Origin: Bog-756 sp963703145
GTDB lineage: Bacteria; Actinomycetota; Acidimicrobiia; Acidimicrobiales; RAAP-2
Assembly (NCBI GenBank): GCA_963703145.1
Contig: OY969793.1
Coordinates: 496,001 to 560,000, forward strand
DNA length: 64,000 bases
Direction of reading: 5' to 3'
The notes beneath the pieces are model-generated. The model was given only the letters and a program-made list of their open reading frames with translations. It ran no database searches and was not told the DNA's origin. Shown one piece after another: positions 1 to 8,823 of this stretch. A program made the position numbers and the translations under genes. Numbering within the stretch: the stretch's first letter is position 1; each line of letters begins with the position of its first letter.

Positions 1-134
1 CCGACGTCGGAGAGGTTGTGACCGGCATCGGCCAGCAGGCCCGTGGAGTGGGCCACCAGGCCGAACCCGATCTGGACGACCACCAGCAACCCGTTGAGAG
101 CAAGGCTGACGGTGAGTCTGCGTGTTCTGTCCAT
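1..134 (-). CDS. Cation diffusion facilitator transporter, N-terminal fragment
   Basis: Only the first 44 codons are inside the window; the gene runs off the left edge. The peptide begins MDRTRRLTVSLALNG, continues as the first transmembrane helix, and contains LLADAGHNLSDV. That is the hallmark of the CDF (ZitB/CzcD) family, in which the His and Asp residues of the second helix help form the metal site. Members export Zn2+ or related divalent metals across the membrane in exchange for protons. The start is the ATG at 134. The substrate cannot be read from this fragment. The gene is divergent from the DUF218 gene at 222 and does not seem linked to the polysaccharide locus. Confidence 0.8.
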   Translation of the reverse strand, partial: MDRTRRLTVSLALNGLLVVVQIGFGLVAHSTGLLADAGHNLSDV

Positions 135-221
135 GGGTGGGCCTCCACCCAAGCCTACCAACCACCCTGTCCGATCCACCGGTGAGGCTCCGGGCGGCCC
201 TCTGGCCGGTAGGTTCTGGCC

Positions 222-773
222 ATGGCCGAGCCACCCTCGAGAATCCGGAGGGTGGTGGTCTGGACCCTCCTCGTCGTGGTGGTCTTCGGCGTGGTCGGCT
301 TCGTCGTGGGCACGGCCCGCCTCTTCTTGTGGCCGCCGACCGACCTGCCGGTCAAGGCCGACGCCGTGGTGGCACTGGGGGGCGACACCGGCCAGCTCCG
401 AGCCAAACTGGCGGTCCATCTGGCCCGGTCAGGCTACGCACCGATCGCGGTCATCTCCCTGGGTGGGCAAAAGGCCGTTCCGTGCCCGAAGGCGGTGCCC
501 GGGATCCAGATCATGTGCTTCCGGGCCGACCCCCTCGACACCAGGGGTGAGGCCGAGTACGTGGCGGCACTGGCGGCCCGACGGCACTGGCACCGCATCC
601 TGGTGGTCTCCGAGCGCAGCCAGGCGACCCGGGCCCGGATGCTGTTCAAGCGGTGTACGCCCGTCCAGCTGGTGATGACCCCGGTGGCCGACCCGAGGGA
701 CCGGCTGCCCTATGACGTGGTCTACGAGTGGGGGGCGCTGATCAAGGCCCTGGTGTTCGTGCGGCCCTGCTGA
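222..773 (+). CDS. DUF218 (YdcF/ElyC/SanA-like) membrane-anchored protein
   Basis: This 183-residue protein has one N-terminal membrane helix at about residues 11-33, followed by a DUF218 domain. The domain shows ADAVVALGGD near residue 46, a conserved Arg a few residues later (QLRAKLAVHLARSG), VISLGG, and HRILVVSERSQATRA near residue 120, where the family carries its phosphate-like ligand pocket. DUF218 proteins such as ElyC and SanA are linked to envelope integrity and lipid-carrier metabolism, but the biochemical reaction is unsettled. The gene stands alone: its left neighbour is divergent and its right neighbour is convergent, with a gap of 33 bases. Confidence 0.75.
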   Translation: MAEPPSRIRRVVVWTLLVVVVFGVVGFVVGTARLFLWPPTDLPVKADAVVALGGDTGQLRAKLAVHLARSGYAPIAVISLGGQKAVPCPKAVPGIQIMCFRADPLDTRGEAEYVAALAARRHWHRILVVSERSQATRARMLFKRCTPVQLVMTPVADPRDRLPYDVVYEWGALIKALVFVRPC

Positions 774-806
774 GGCGGCAGCGGGCCGAATGCCACACTC
801 CCGGGA

Positions 807-1778
807 TCAGGGGTCGCCGATCCGGGCGATCCCGGCCCGGTCGAGGCGGTTGAGCAGTTCGTACTCCGGCTCCAGGCGGGACCGGAGGCGCTCCCGCTGG
901 GCGCCGCTCAATACCGAGCGGGTGCCTGTCACCCGGGCCCGGCGGCCTTCCAGGGGAAGGTCGAGCCGCACAGCCAGCCCGGCCAGCCCGGTGGCGAAGT
1001 CCTCGGTGAAAAAGACGCTCGAGCACGACCCGATGCGGTCGGTCGCCTCGGCCACGTCCAAACGAGGGGAGAACATGGCCAACTGGGTCACGAGCCCCTC
1101 GACGGGCACCCGGTCCACGAAGGCGTCGAACCCGTCCGCCGCCAAGAGTCGCTCCCGGTCGGCGACTCGTCCCGGGGTGTCGGGATCGTCGCCGGCGACC
1201 AGGTAGTCGAAGTAGGAGTGGACTCGCTCGATGGGGTCGCGCAGGATGGTGACAGTGAAGGTGCGGGGAGGCAGCGGCTGGTCGGGGAAGGGTCGGTGCG
1301 ACCGCCCGAACAGGTAGGCGCCCTCGGCCAGCACCTGTCGGTCGTTGGAGGCGAAGGCGTAGGGGCCGCTGAACGTGCGCTGGAGGCGGGTGCCGGCGAT
1401 CCTCGTCCACACCGTCATGGGATCCTCGCCACCGAGCGCCAGGAAGCTCAGGAAGAGACTGGTGCCGGCGGTCTTGCGCACGTGGTAGCAGTAGACCCTG
1501 CGGCTACCGTCGGGCAGGGTGAGGTGGCCGGCGGCCTCGCGGAACGAAGGATCGCGCTTCAGCTCCCATGCGGACCGAAGTGAGCTCGCCTCCCGGCGGA
1601 CACGTCGCCACGTCCGCACCGACGCCGGCGGGGGAGGCGGGTTGGCATCGGCCGGCTGGACCCCCCCTTGCACCCGGCTCACTGTAGTGGCGGCCCGGCC
1701 CACCGCTACCGCCGCCGTCCCCGGTCGGGACGGGAGGTGCTGGCACCGGCTAGAACTATCACTGGGGACACGAGCCAT
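807..1778 (-). CDS. Sulfotransferase family protein
   Basis: Predicted PAPS-dependent sulfotransferase. YHVRKTAGTSL (about residues 98-108 of the longest form) matches the 5'-phosphosulfate loop, with Lys followed by Gly-Thr-Ser. ILRDPIERVHSYFDY matches the 3'-phosphate loop (RDP...S). The C-terminal part (RSVLSGAQRERLRSRLEPEYELLNRL) is typical of heparan-type sulfotransferase relatives. The first 50 residues of the longest reading frame are low-complexity and Pro-rich, so the true start may be an internal GTG near 1622. The acceptor is unknown. It is one of six sulfotransferase genes in the window and may use PAPS made by the cysDNC operon at 42.4-45.3 kb. Confidence 0.75.
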   Translation of the reverse strand: MARVPSDSSSRCQHLPSRPGTAAVAVGRAATTVSRVQGGVQPADANPPPPPASVRTWRRVRREASSLRSAWELKRDPSFREAAGHLTLPDGSRRVYCYHVRKTAGTSLFLSFLALGGEDPMTVWTRIAGTRLQRTFSGPYAFASNDRQVLAEGAYLFGRSHRPFPDQPLPPRTFTVTILRDPIERVHSYFDYLVAGDDPDTPGRVADRERLLAADGFDAFVDRVPVEGLVTQLAMFSPRLDVAEATDRIGSCSSVFFTEDFATGLAGLAVRLDLPLEGRRARVTGTRSVLSGAQRERLRSRLEPEYELLNRLDRAGIARIGDP

Positions 1779-1825
1779 CCGACCGCCCGCGCATGCGTGC
1801 CGGGCCGAGCGCAGTGGAGGACGCC

Positions 1826-2284
1826 ATGGGGTTCATGGACAAGGTGAAGGCGCAGGCGACGGTGCTGGCCGACAAGGCCCAGACCGGCGTGCAGCAGGGC
1901 CAGGTCAAACTCCAAGAGATGCAGTCCGGCAAGCAGGCCGACCACTTGCTCCGTGAGCTGGGTGCCTATGTCTTCTTGAGCGAGCGGGGACGTACCCCGG
2001 CCGACAGCGAGTCCAAGGTGGCCGTGCTGATGGGACAGCTCGACGCCGTCGAGGCTGCGGGCACGCCAGTGGCCATCACCCCGGAGCCGTCGCCGGCGCC
2101 GGCTCCCGGAACGACCCCCGAGGCCGCCGCGCCCCCGTCGCCGGGCGCTCCCCCCGCCCCACCGGTGGCCTCGACTCCCGACGCACCTCCGGCCCCTCCC
2201 GCCCCTCCCGCACCGCCCGTACCCCCGGCCCCGCCGGCCGGCGGTGGCATCCCCCAGTCGAGCAGTCGGCTGCCGGGTCAGTAG
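1826..2284 (+). CDS. Hypothetical protein with helical N-terminus and Pro/Ala-rich tail
   Basis: No family recognised. The protein has 152 residues. Residues 1-75 are charged and helical (MGFMDKVKAQATVLADKAQ, then a Lys/Gln-rich stretch), resembling small actinobacterial coiled-coil proteins. The remaining half is almost entirely Pro, Ala and Gly, with repeated APPAPPAPP-like runs. No signal peptide or membrane helix is seen. I chose the ATG at 1826 because GTGGAGG lies five bases upstream; an in-frame ATG 33 bases earlier has no such site. The repetitive tail produces misleading open frames on the other strand. Confidence 0.6.
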   Translation: MGFMDKVKAQATVLADKAQTGVQQGQVKLQEMQSGKQADHLLRELGAYVFLSERGRTPADSESKVAVLMGQLDAVEAAGTPVAITPEPSPAPAPGTTPEAAAPPSPGAPPAPPVASTPDAPPAPPAPPAPPVPPAPPAGGGIPQSSSRLPGQ

Positions 2285-2391
2285 CGCCGGTCCCCTGATC
2301 GCCACGGCTGGGGGGCGGGTCCCGGGCCCCAGGTGGGCGTTGTCCCAGGCCCACCGGCCGGTTCACCGGCCAGGCCGGCCGCACCTGCCCC

Positions 2392-2397
2392 TACAAT
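2392..2397 (+). promoter_or_regulatory. Candidate -10 box (TACAAT)
   Basis: TACAAT is close to the consensus -10 hexamer and lies 10 bases before the ATG of a 31-codon frame and about 100 bases before the FkbH-like gene. No convincing -35 box is visible at the usual distance. This is a sequence match only. Confidence 0.35.
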
Positions 2398-2407
2398 TCG
2401 AGGCGCC

Positions 2408-2503
2408 ATGACGTACCGTCCGATCCTCTGCCGGCTGTCGGCCGCTGCCTCCGGCCACCGGTCCGGGCCGGTGGGGCTCGCCACGACTACCGGGTCGCCG
2501 TGA
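2408..2503 (+). CDS. Possible 31-codon leader frame upstream of the FkbH-like gene
   Basis: A short frame starts at ATG 2408, just after a TACAAT box, and stops at TGA 2501-2503. The stop shares its last base with an ATG at 2503 (TGATG), one of two candidate starts for the FkbH-like gene. The peptide starts MTYRPILCRLSAAASG and has no recognisable domain. It could be a translated leader coupled to the next gene, or chance. A missed frameshift joining it to the downstream protein is also possible. Confidence 0.3.
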   Translation: MTYRPILCRLSAAASGHRSGPVGLATTTGSP

Positions 2504-4408
2504 TGATCGACGGACGACCCGACGGTCTCGCCCCCGACGAAGGCACGGCACCGCTCGGGCCGGTCAAGCTGGTGGTCTGGGACCTCGACGACACCCTGTG
2601 GGAGGGGACGCTCAGTGAAGGGCCGGTCCTGCTCCCTCACGCACATGCCGACCTGGTGAGGACGCTCAACCGCCGGGGCATCGTGAACGCCATCTGCTCC
2701 AAGAACGACGCGGCGGATGCCCGCTCCCGGCTGGAGGCCGCCTCGTTGTGGGACGAGTTCGTCTTCGCCCGCATCGACTGGACGCCCAAAGGTGCCCGTG
2801 TGGCCGCCATCGTCGAGGACGCTCGGCTGCGTGCGCCCGACGTCCTGTTCGTCGACGACCTGGCGCTCAACCGCGAAGAGGTACGTCAGGCTGTTCCCGG
2901 GATCCAGACCGCCGGCCCCGAGATCCTGGAGGGGCTGCTCGACCGGCCGGAGTTCGCCGGCAAGGACGACCACCAGCTGTCCCGCCTCCAGCAGTACCGG
3001 GTCCTGGAGAGCAAGCTGGCCGACCGCCAGTCCAGCTCGGAGGGCAACGAGGCGTTCCTGCGGTCATGCCAGATCCGAGTGGGTGTCTTCACCGACGTCG
3101 TCGGCGAGGAGGAGCGCCTGTTCGAGTTGGCCAACCGGACCAACCAGCTCAACTTCACCAAGCGGCGTCTCGACTGGGAACAGTTCACCTCGATGCTGCA
3201 CGATCCCGGCTACGAGTGCGGCTATGTACAGGTACGGGACCGCTACGGCGAGTACGGGATCTGCGGGTTCTACGCCCGGTCACTCGACGACGACGTGCTG
3301 TGCGACTTCCTGTTCTCGTGCCGGATCCTCCACATGGGGGTCGAGCAGTGGCTCTATGACCACTTGGGGCGCCCATCCCTCGAGGTCGTGGGCGACGTTG
3401 CCTCGACGCTGGTGGGCGACGTGGACTGGATCACCCTGGACGACGAGGCCTTCGGGCCCGACCGGGACCGTGCCGGGGAGGCCGACGGAGCGGGGTCGAC
3501 ACTTCGGACCCAGCCCCACCGAGTCCTCATGGTGGGGGGATGCGACCTCACCACCACCGCCCAGTTCCTCGGCGGGGAGATCACTGCCGAGTTCTCCCAC
3601 ACCGGACCGACCGGAGCATTCATCTACGTGGGCCACACCGAGACCCTCCGCCAGTCGGCGGACGGGATCTCACCCGAGCAGCTCGCCGTGGTGGACCGGA
3701 TCCCCTTCTTGGACCGCCAGGTCTACGCGTCGCCGGTGGTGGTGGCGCCCGACTACGACCTTCTGGTCTACAGCGTCCTCACCGACTACACCCAGGGCCT
3801 CTATCGCCACCGGGCCACCGGTCTGGTCGTGCCCTGGCACCAGTTCGACGTGGATGTGACCGAGGAGCAGCACTGGCCGGCACTCGAGCGCCGGTTCGCC
3901 CGGGAGGGGATGGACCGGGACTTCCTGGCCTGGTTCGCGGAGGAGTTCGAGGCGCTGGGTGGCATCTCCGTGGACCGGTTCAACGAGAACATCGCCTGGC
4001 TGTCCGGCGCGGTGCCCGACGGGGCACGCATCATCTTGTTGAACGGGGCCGAGGTGACCGTCGACAACCCCAAAGAGCCCGGTCGTCAACTCCACCATCA
4101 TGTGATGAACCAGGCGCTCGACGAGGTCGTGGCCGGCCTGCCCAACGCCTCCGTCTGTGACGTCCGGACCTTCGTGCTCACCACCGACGACCTCATGGCC
4201 GACATCCGCCACTATCAGCGCCACATCTACCTGCGCATGGCCGAGGAGATCCGGGCCGCCGGAGCCTCCGACCTGGTGGTCCAGCACGAGCGGCTCACTC
4301 CCACCGTCTACCGCCGGGTGTGGGCCTTCGCCGGACGCCGCAAGGTGGAGGTCCGGCGGTGGTACCGGCGGCGACGGGGCCGGGCCAACGACCGCCCCGC
4401 CGTCCTGA
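2500..4408 (+). CDS. FkbH-like HAD-superfamily protein with C-terminal SGNH-like region
   Basis: The N-terminal third is a HAD phosphatase-type domain. VVWDLDDTLWEGTL (residues 25-38) is motif I with the Asp-x-Asp pair, AICSKND is motif II/III, and VLFVDDLALNREEV is motif IV. ELANRTNQLNFTKRR followed by an acetyltransferase-like segment is diagnostic of FkbH-like proteins, which load glyceryl or similar groups onto carriers in polyketide and glycan pathways. The C-terminal 300 residues (VLMVGGCDLTTTAQFL ... NENIAWLSGAVPDGARIILLNG) look like an SGNH/GDSL hydrolase fold. The start is GTG 2500 or ATG 2503. The unbroken frame runs to 4632, but the last 75 codons lie opposite conserved LuxR sequence and look non-coding. 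A frameshift near 4390 giving a stop at 4408 is more likely. Confidence 0.75.
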
Positions 4409-4418
4409 GGGCGGCCGG

Positions 4419-5705
4419 TCAGGAGGCGTGGCCGGTCTGGTCTCCGGCCGCGCCGCAGCTGTTGGCCACGGCCACCGCGGCCAGCTGCGAGCGCACGCCG
4501 AGCTTGCGGAGGACCGAGCGGATGTGGGACCGCACCGTGGCCAGCGACACCACCAGCTCCTCGGCGATCTCCTGGGCGACCGGCCGGTGGTCAGGTAGTA
4601 GAGCACCCGCCGCTCACTGGAGGTCAGCTTGAGCAGGGCCTGGAGGGGTGCGGGGATGTCGTGGGCGGTGCCGTCCGGGCCATGGTGCGCTCGCTGCCCA
4701 GGGCTCCGACCGGCGGAGCTCGAGGAGCTCGGCGGGTAGGGCGTTGAGGTCGAAGAGGACGTAGGCTCCCTGGTCGAGGCAGCCGACCAGGGCCCCGGCC
4801 CCGGCCCCGGCGCTGACCGCCAGGACGTCGATCCCCATGGAGCGGTAGAGCCGGTGAGCTGGGCCGGGACGCACCAGGTGCTCGCCGACCAGCGAGCAGT
4901 GCGCCGGCGGGTTCGGCGCGCCACCATCAGGACGACCAGGTCGAGGGCCACGCCGTCGATCTCGGCCACGACGCTGTCGTCGGAGCCGAGGGCGATGACC
5001 CCGGCCCGGTAGCCGAGGCGGTCGGCCAGGGAGGCGGTGGCCTGGGCGGCCAGGCCCGGGGTTCCCGACGGCGGTGGGTCGGGATCCACCACCAGCACCG
5101 TGCCGACGAGCTGCTCGGGGTCCGAGCTCGGGGCCGGTCGTCGTGGCGGGTGCCGTAGCCGGCCAGACGGCGCGGTGGAGTAGCGGATGATGGTGCGGTG
5201 GCGGAGCGGGACGGAGCCCTCCCCGGGGGACCGCCGAGCCGCACACGGCGCCACGGGATCGCTCGAGCACAGCGTCCACGGTCACCACGGTGGTGGAGGG
5301 GACCGTGCCCGTGGTCATCGAGCCGTGGGCCCGGGCGCCCGTCTCGTGCCATGTCGCGCACTCGTGTCGGGCGCTGACCAGGCCCTGGCCGATGGCCCGG
5401 GCCAGTCGCTCGCCGAGCTGCGGGGGGTCACGGCGTCGGCATCGGGGCCGAAGGCGATGGCGATGCGGGACACCCCGTAGGGACAGACCCGGTCGTCGGA
5501 CCGGACGGTGTGCTCGATGTTGCCCAGGGCCCGGTCGAATGCGGTCGTCCGTCCCGATCGGCCGGCATCGTGGGGCACCCCGTTGGTGCGACGGGATGAT
5601 CACGATCGATGGGCGACGGACGCAGGTCCACCCGAGCCAGGGTGTGCACCACGGGGATCCCCCGAGCGTCCCTCCTGCTGGTGCTGTCTCTGGCGTCGAT
5701 TCCAT
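4419..5705 (-). CDS. LuxR-family transcriptional regulator, frameshifted in this sequence
   Basis: Reconstructed across at least four frame changes. The C-terminus is a clear LuxR helix-turn-helix: LTSSERRVLYYLTTGRS, then in the next frame QEIAEELVVSLATVRSHIRSV and LRKLGVRSQLAAVAVA, ending at the TGA at 4419. The middle (LVGTVLVVDPDPPPSG, VIALGSDDSVVAEIDGV, MGIDVLAVSAGAGAGALVG) looks like a receiver or ligand-binding region. The N-terminal part (FDRALGNIEHTVRSDDRV, RIAIAFGPDADAVTP, QLGERLARAIGQGL) resembles a degenerate GGDEF-like sensor segment. The start is uncertain; ATG 5705 is the best candidate. It lies downstream of the sugar-nucleotide gene run and may control part of the locus. The frame changes are probably sequencing errors, since every conserved block survives. 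Confidence 0.6.
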
Positions 5706-5851
5706 GTCTCCCCCCGACACACCGCCCGTTCGTCCCAACGGCACAAGGCCCTGCCCCGCGGTGATACCCCTGATGCATCAGTCTACCTGCCCTGCTGCCT
5801 GCGGCAAGAGGCCGCATCATCAAAGATGATGAGGCGCGTCCGGCCCTCGGG

Positions 5852-6472
5852 TCAGGGGGCGTCGACCGGCGCCCGGCCGGGGCGGCGGCGCCAGCCGCCC
5901 GGGCCGGGGTGGGCCCAGCCGACGACGCGATCCAGGTGGGCGAGCCCGTCGACCAGCAGCACTATCCCCACCCCGAGGAGTGCCCCGCCGAGGGCGTCGG
6001 TGGGGTAGTGCCACCGCAGTCCGGTCACGGCCACCGCCATGGCCACTGTCGCCAGGGTGCCCACGGCGATCACCGCCGGGCCGAACCCGCCTCGGCACGG
6101 CCACCGCCCAGGCGGTGGACAGGGCGGCGATGTCGGTGACATTGCCCGACGGATAGCTGAGTACCCCTCGAAGTGCCGTCCCACCAGTGGCTTGAGGGCC
6201 AGTACTCCACCAGGACGGCGGCCAAGGTCGGGCCCACCAGGCAGGCCAGGGCCCGGCAGCCGGTCCCGTCGGACGACCAGCAGGGTGGCCAGCAGGGTGC
6301 CGAGCACCAGGACGACGGGGTCCCCGAGCTCGATGATGCGGATGAGCAGCGGTGCCCCGGAGCGTGGGCGACGAGGCCGAATCCCCACCGGTCGAGGGCG
6401 TTCGGTCCGGGGTGGGCGGCGATCACCAGGGCGGCTACGCAGCGACCAGCCGACCAGGACGGCCCCGGCCAC
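5852..6472 (-). CDS. PAP2-family membrane phosphatase, frameshifted
   Basis: The PAP2 (phosphatidic acid phosphatase type 2) signature can be assembled from three frames: KPLVGRHFEGY, LSYPSGNVTDIAALST (the PSGH-type motif with Asn in place of His) and TGLRWHYPTDALGG with the catalytic His and Asp. Membrane helices flank these blocks. The family dephosphorylates lipid phosphates, including undecaprenyl diphosphate, at the outer membrane face, which would suit carrier recycling in a glycan locus. Translation probably starts at GTG 6472 and overlaps the end of the epimerase gene by 38 bases. At least four single-base shifts are needed to read the whole protein. Confidence 0.65.
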   Translation of the reverse strand: MAGAVLVGWSLRSRPGDRRPPRTERPRPVGIRPRRPRSGAPLLIRIIELGDPVVLVLGTLLATLLVVRRDRLPGPGLPGGPDLGRRPGGVLALKPLVGRHFEGYSAIRRAMSPTSPPCPPPGRWPCRGGFGPAVIAVGTLATVAMAVAVTGLRWHYPTDALGGALLGVGIVLLVDGLAHLDRVVGWAHPGPGGWRRRPGRAPVDAP

Positions 6473-7481
6473 CAGCTCGACCCGGCGTGGGGTCGGCTGC
6501 CGTGTCGCCCCCGGACTCCGTGGGTTGGCCGGCGATGGTCAGGGCGGCCTCGGCGAACCAGGCCACGGTGGCCGGAGCCCCTCGTCCAGCGTCACCGGCT
6601 CGACGTCGGGGAACAGCTGGTGGAGTCGTGTCTGGTCGGCCTGGGAGTCGCGGACGTCGCCGGCCCGGGGCTCGGTGTGGGCCCGCGGGAGGGGTCGGCC
6701 GATGATGGCCTCCAGCCGGTCGATGAGCTCGAGGAGGGACACCCGGGTCCCGAAGGCCAGGTTGACCGGGCCGGGGTGGGTGACCTGGCGGAGCACGGCC
6801 TCGGTGAGCACCGCAGGCCACCGTGCCCACGTAGGTGAAGTCGCGGGTCTGGCGGCCGTCGCCGTGCACCGGGATGGGCTCGCCCCGAAGGGCGGCGGCC
6901 ACGAAGGCCGGCACCACGGCGGCATAGGCGTGGTCGGCGGCCTGCAGGGGGCCGAAGACGTTGAAGAACCGGAAGGCCAGGACCGGGAGTCCGAAGGACG
7001 TGGCCGTAGGCCAAGGGTGGCGGCTTCGGCGGCCAGCTTGCCGGCGGCGTAGGGGCTGACCGGCAGGGTGGCCATGTCCTCCCGCTTGGGCAGGGCCGGG
7101 TTGGCGCCGTAGACCGAGGACGAGGAGGCCACGACCACCTGGGGCCGCCGGCCCGGCGGGCCGCCTCCAGCACCTCCATGGTCCCGGTGGCGTTGGTCAG
7201 GTGGCTGGCCATGGGGTCGGCCAGCGAGCGGGGGACCGACGGGCGGGCGGCCAGGTGCACGACGGCAGCCGCTGCTCGAGCAACACTGGATCGAGGAGGG
7301 CGGCGTCGAGGATCGACCCCTCGACCAGCTCCACCCGGTCGAGGCCGTCGAGATTGGCGCGGGCCCCGGTGGACAGGTCGTCCAGGGCCACCACCTCGGT
7401 CATCACCGAGGGCTCGGCGGCCAGGGCGCGGCACAGGTTGGCGCCGATGAAGCCGGCCCCGCCGGTGACCACCACCTTCAT
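6435..7481 (-). CDS. NAD-dependent sugar epimerase/dehydratase (extended SDR), frameshifted
   Basis: Reads as a UDP-glucose 4-epimerase-like extended SDR across about four frame changes. MKVVVTGGAGFIGANL at the N-terminus is the GxxGxxG NAD site, VVHLAARPSV follows, VVASSSSVYG carries the catalytic Ser, and SPYAAGKLAAE is the YxxxK pair. RQTRDFTYVGTVA and VNLAFGTRVSLLELID complete the C-terminal half. The protein would interconvert NDP-sugars in the cytosol; the exact substrate cannot be told. The start ATG at 7481 is preceded by a strong AGGAGG-type ribosome site, and the stop is TAG at 6435. It sits between the UDP-sugar dehydrogenase and the PAP2 gene in one minus-strand run. Confidence 0.7.
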
Positions 7482-7533
7482 GGTCTGGCTCGCCTCCTCT
7501 GGCGCCGGGCTCGGCTCGATTCACCGGCGGAGA

Positions 7534-8801
7534 CTACAGCCGTTCGACGGCTGGGCCGTTCAGACGGTTCCGGGTGTCGAGCACGTAGGTGGCGTGCTGG
7601 CCGGACCAGGTCGTAGTCGAAGGCGTCATGGTCGGTCACGATCCACGCCGTCGGCCGAGGCGAGCTCCTCGGCGGTCAGCTCCACCAACGGGTAGGGCAC
7701 CGATGCTCGGTCGAGGTGGGGGTCGACCACCCGTACCTCGGCCCCGAGAGCGGCCAGCAGCTGGGCGATGACCGTGCCGGGCGCCTCACGGGCATCGCCG
7801 GTGTTGCGCTTGTAGGCCAGGCCGAGGAGGAGGAGGCGGGAACCGTGGATGGTCCGGCCCAGGCGGTTGAAGGCCAGGAGGAGGCGCCGGACCACGTAGT
7901 CCGGCATGTGCTCGTTGACGTCGTTGGCCAGCTCCACGAAGCGGAACGGCTGTCCGAGGGTGCGCCGGACCTTCCAGGACAGATAGCTCGGATCGATGGG
8001 CAGGCAGTGGCCGCCGACCCCGGGACCGGGGGTGAAGCGGAGATAGCCGAAGGGCTTGGTCGAGGCGGCGTCGATGGCCTCCCAGACGTCGATGTCCAGC
8101 TCGGCGGCGAACATGGCGAGCTCGTTGACCAGGGCGATGTTCACGTGCCGGAAGGTGTTCTCCAAGAGCTTGGTCAGCTCGGCCTCCCGGGTTCCTGACA
8201 CCGGGACGGTCTGGTCCACGATGCGGTCGTAGAAGGCACGGACCGCCTCGAGTGAGGCGTCGTCGATGCCCGACACCACCTTGGGGGTGTTCTCTAACTG
8301 CCAGTTGGGGTTGCCCGGGTCGATCCGCTCAGGGCTGTAGCCGAGGTGGAAGTCACGGCCGGCGGAGAGGCCCGATCCCTCTTCCAGGAGCGGTGCCACC
8401 AACTCTTCGGTGGTTCCCGGGTAGCTGGTCGACTCGAGGATCACCGTGGCGCCCGGTCGCAGGTGGCGCCCGACCGTGGCGGCCGCTTCCTCCACGAACG
8501 ACAGGTTGGGCACCCCCTCGTTGAGCGGGGTGGGCACGTCGATGACGGCGACGTCGAAGCCGGCCAGGTCTTCGGGATCGTCGGTGGGCTGGTACCGGCC
8601 GGAGGCCAGTGCGGCCCCGAGCCGTTCATCGTCGATGTCCTCGACGTAGGAGCTGCCGGCGACCAACTGCTTGATCCGCTCGTGGTCGGTGTCGTAGCCG
8701 ACGACATCGAATCCCTGCTCCGCGGCCCGCAGGGCAAGCGGCAGCCCGACGTAGCCCTGGCCGACGACGACGAGCCTGGTGGTCGTGGCGCTCGTGCTCA
8801 C
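7534..8801 (-). CDS. UDP-sugar 6-dehydrogenase (WbpA/WecC-type nucleotide sugar dehydrogenase)
   Basis: Oxidises a UDP-hexose, probably UDP-GlcNAc or a relative, to the uronic acid using NAD. Seen are the Rossmann start VVVGQGYVGLPLALRAAEQ, the substrate loop YSPERIDPGNPNWQ and TPKVVSG, and the catalytic Cys in GPGVGGHCLPIDPSYLSW. The PERIDPGNP wording is typical of WbpA-like UDP-N-acetylglucosamine dehydrogenases rather than UDP-glucose dehydrogenases. I place the start at GTG 8801, 23 bases after the CapD-like gene; upstream codons are low-complexity. The unbroken frame stops at 7626, but restoring two frame changes adds a sensible tail (WIVTDHDAFDYDLVRP ... LDTRNRLNGPAVERL) ending at 7534. 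Confidence 0.85.
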
Positions 8802-8823
8802 CCGAGGTCGACGGTCCGAAACC

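Noticed and set aside
2070..2270. Apparent repeat array in the Pro-rich coding region
   Set aside because: The repeats are CCG/GCC codon runs encoding Pro and Ala with no spacers of constant length; not a CRISPR array.
4409..4632. C-terminal 75 codons of the open frame of the FkbH-like gene
   Set aside because: The stretch is opposite a conserved LuxR helix-turn-helix and reads as low-complexity sequence; it is probably out-of-frame read-through after an indel.
5815..5831. CATCATC-AAA-GATGATG inverted repeat between the PAP2 and LuxR genes
   Set aside because: The stem is seven base pairs, AT-rich and has a three-base loop; too weak for a terminator and not repeated, so no function is assigned.
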